From positions 1-6,527 of the forward strand of contig JAQUYZ010000098.1 in NCBI GenBank assembly GCA_028691625.1: DNA of 6,527 bases. The letters run 5' to 3'. The position numbers and the translations under genes are program-made. This DNA is from Eubacteriales bacterium (GTDB taxonomy: Bacteria > Bacillota > Clostridia > Peptostreptococcales > Anaerovoracaceae). Positions 5,120 through 6,527 of the stretch are shown here, piece after piece. The stretch's first letter is position 1. Every line of letters starts with the position of its first letter. A model generated the notes under the pieces. That model was not told the origin of the DNA. It ran no database searches and saw only the letters and a program-made list of their open reading frames with translations.

Positions 5120-5162
5120 AAAGAGACAGCCGGCCTGAAACATAGGAAAGGAGGGTGGAAAA

Positions 5163-6527
5163 ATGCAGGGAGAGAGTAAGAATACGCAAGCCGCAAAAAA
5201 ACGACACAGACTTGTGACTCTTTTTGTTGTGTTTTCATTGCTGATCACACTGCCTTTTACGACAATGCCCTCCTCCGGTAAATACGTTCTTGATCCGATT
5301 ATTGACACCACCTCACTCCATTCATCGGAAACGTATACCGTTCTATCCCTGGGAGAAATTGCAGGAACTGCACAGGTCGGGCAGACACTGACGGCGGGAA
5401 CCTTGTCTCCCATCGGAGCAACGGTTGACTACCAGTGGCAAAGAGCCTCTGAAGCAGACGGAGTGTATGCGGAGATTCCCGGAGCAACATCCGGTACATA
5501 TACCCTTGCAGGCGAGGATGAGGGTTACTATATACGAGTATCGGCAACAGGGAAAGACAGCTTTACAGGAACCGTGAGCAGTCCTTATACCGGTCCGGTG
5601 GCAGCATGCCCGGTCACGGATATCGGCGGAATCAGCGGGGCCGCACAAATCGGCCAGACCCTTGCGGCAGGAAGCCTGACGCCAGCCGGAGCAACGGTGG
5701 ACTTTCAATGGCAAAGAGCTTTTGAAGCAGACGGGTCGTACACGGATATTCCCGGAGCAACGGCAAACACCTATCTCCTGACTGCCGGGGATAAGGATTA
5801 CTATATCAGAGTGACGGCAACGGGCAGAGACGGTTACACCGGAACAGCAACCAGTGCTTATGCAGGTCCGGTAACAGCCATTCCGATCACGGCCATCGGT
5901 GCGACCGGAGGAACAGCCCAGATAGGACAAACCCTATCTGCAGGAACCATTGTCCCGGCAGGAGCAACCGGAAATTATCAATGGCAAAAAGCACCTGAAG
6001 CAGGCGGCGCCTATGCGGACATTCCCGGAGCGACAGCGAGCACATATACCTTGAGTGCAGATGATACGGGCAGCTATCTCATCGTCCGGGCAACAGGCAC
6101 CGGCAGCTATACCGGAACGGTATCCAGTGCATACAAAGGACCGGTGGCGGCCGGTCTGATCACAGCCATCGGACCGATCAGCGGGACGGCCGCAATCGGA
6201 GAGATATTGACGGCAGGAACATTGACGCCATTCGGAGCAACAGTAGCTTACCAATGGCAGCGATCAAGCGTAAGCGGTCCCTTTACCAATATTAACGGCG
6301 CAACTTCAAACACCTACACTTTGACAGGATCAGACAGCAACCGCTACATCCGTGTAGTGGCAACAGGAATTGGAGCCTATACAGGTGAAGTGATCAGCGA
6401 ATATGTGGGACTGGTCGGTGCAACAATTATTCCGCTGACATCTTTTGGCGAAATCAGCGGTGCAGCGGAAGTGGGACAGGTTTTAACTGCAGGAATTCTG
6501 AATCCGGTTGGAGCCACTGCAACGTAT
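5163..6527 (+). CDS. Secreted protein with tandem Ig-like repeats, 3' partial
   Basis: ATG at 5163 has a strong ribosome binding site, AAAGGAGGG (5147-5155), seven bases upstream, and the frame stays open for 455 codons to the window edge. Residues about 1-40 form an export signal: a basic start with KKRHR, then the hydrophobic LVTLFVVFSLLITLPF. From residue 63 the protein consists of Ig-like repeats of 91-92 residues, each with a G-x-x-x-x-G-Q-T-L-x-A-G opening, a YQWQRA-type core, IPGAT, a TYTL turn, Y-x-I-R-V-x-ATG and a closing T-G-x-V-x-S-x-Y-x-G-P-V. Four repeats are complete and a fifth begins. Such stalk-like surface proteins act in adhesion or in the matrix; a cell-wall anchor or functional head would lie beyond the window. 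It is second in the operon behind the c-di-GMP riboswitch. What it binds is unknown. Confidence 0.92.
   Translation, partial: MQGESKNTQAAKKRHRLVTLFVVFSLLITLPFTTMPSSGKYVLDPIIDTTSLHSSETYTVLSLGEIAGTAQVGQTLTAGTLSPIGATVDYQWQRASEADGVYAEIPGATSGTYTLAGEDEGYYIRVSATGKDSFTGTVSSPYTGPVAACPVTDIGGISGAAQIGQTLAAGSLTPAGATVDFQWQRAFEADGSYTDIPGATANTYLLTAGDKDYYIRVTATGRDGYTGTATSAYAGPVTAIPITAIGATGGTAQIGQTLSAGTIVPAGATGNYQWQKAPEAGGAYADIPGATASTYTLSADDTGSYLIVRATGTGSYTGTVSSAYKGPVAAGLITAIGPISGTAAIGEILTAGTLTPFGATVAYQWQRSSVSGPFTNINGATSNTYTLTGSDSNRYIRVVATGIGAYTGEVISEYVGLVGATIIPLTSFGEISGAAEVGQVLTAGILNPVGATATY
5349..6527 (+). repeat. Tandem 273-base coding repeats, four complete and a fifth partial
   Basis: Repeat starts, aligned on the first residue of the L/I/F-G-x-x-x-G-x-A motif, fall at 5349, 5622, 5895, 6168 and 6444. 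The first three intervals are exactly 273 bases (91 codons) and the fourth is 276. Protein similarity between copies is high (YQWQRA or YQWQK, IPGAT, TYTL), while the DNA differs at many positions, so these are older duplications under protein-level selection and not a fresh expansion. The array runs off the window. Confidence 0.95.

Noticed and set aside
5343..6254. Long minus-strand frames opposite the repeat protein
   Set aside because: They mirror the repeat periodicity of the plus-strand gene and are cysteine- and arginine-rich, the usual look of an antisense shadow.

Overview
The window looks like DNA from an anaerobic, endospore-forming member of the Clostridia, perhaps a Lachnospiraceae relative. 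The grounds are a cotJA-cotJB-cotJC spore-coat cluster, a class I cyclic-di-GMP riboswitch, strong AGGAGG ribosome binding sites and a Clostridia-type large serine recombinase. The species cannot be named from this sequence alone.

Region 1 (1-982): the 3' part of a two-domain class II aldolase/adducin protein on the plus strand, closed by a strong intrinsic terminator. Its second domain has lost the metal-binding histidines. Region 2 (983-3110): a gene-poor leader with hairpins, then a candidate sporulation sigma-E promoter (1147-1176), a 58-residue SHOCT-like small protein (1213-1389) and a 536-residue large serine recombinase (1432-3042), apparently one operon. Region 3 (3102-3906, minus strand): cotJA and cotJB are intact, but cotJC stops after 64 codons. 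Its similarity to the family ends about 70 bases from the recombinase stop, at a short dyad (3106-3119), just before the conserved E/H metal-binding motif. The simplest reading is that the recombinase belongs to an element integrated in cotJC. Its far end, with the rest of cotJC, would lie left of this window. If the sigma-E promoter is real, the arrangement resembles the skin element in sigK: a recombinase made in the mother cell that could restore a sporulation gene by excision.

Region 4 (3907-4293): AT-rich intergenic DNA with palindromes and one plus-strand terminator-like hairpin, but no convincing gene. Region 5 (4294-6527, plus strand): one or two sigma-A promoters, a c-di-GMP-I riboswitch whose P1 strand is also the 5' arm of an intrinsic terminator (predicted ON switch), a membrane-anchored beta-rich protein of TasA/camelysin-like character, and the start of a large secreted protein built from 91-residue Ig-like repeats that runs off the window. 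This looks like a c-di-GMP-induced surface or matrix module.

The two most interesting points are the possible developmentally excised element in cotJC and the ligand-controlled surface operon beside it. The first needs the sequence left of this window to be proven.
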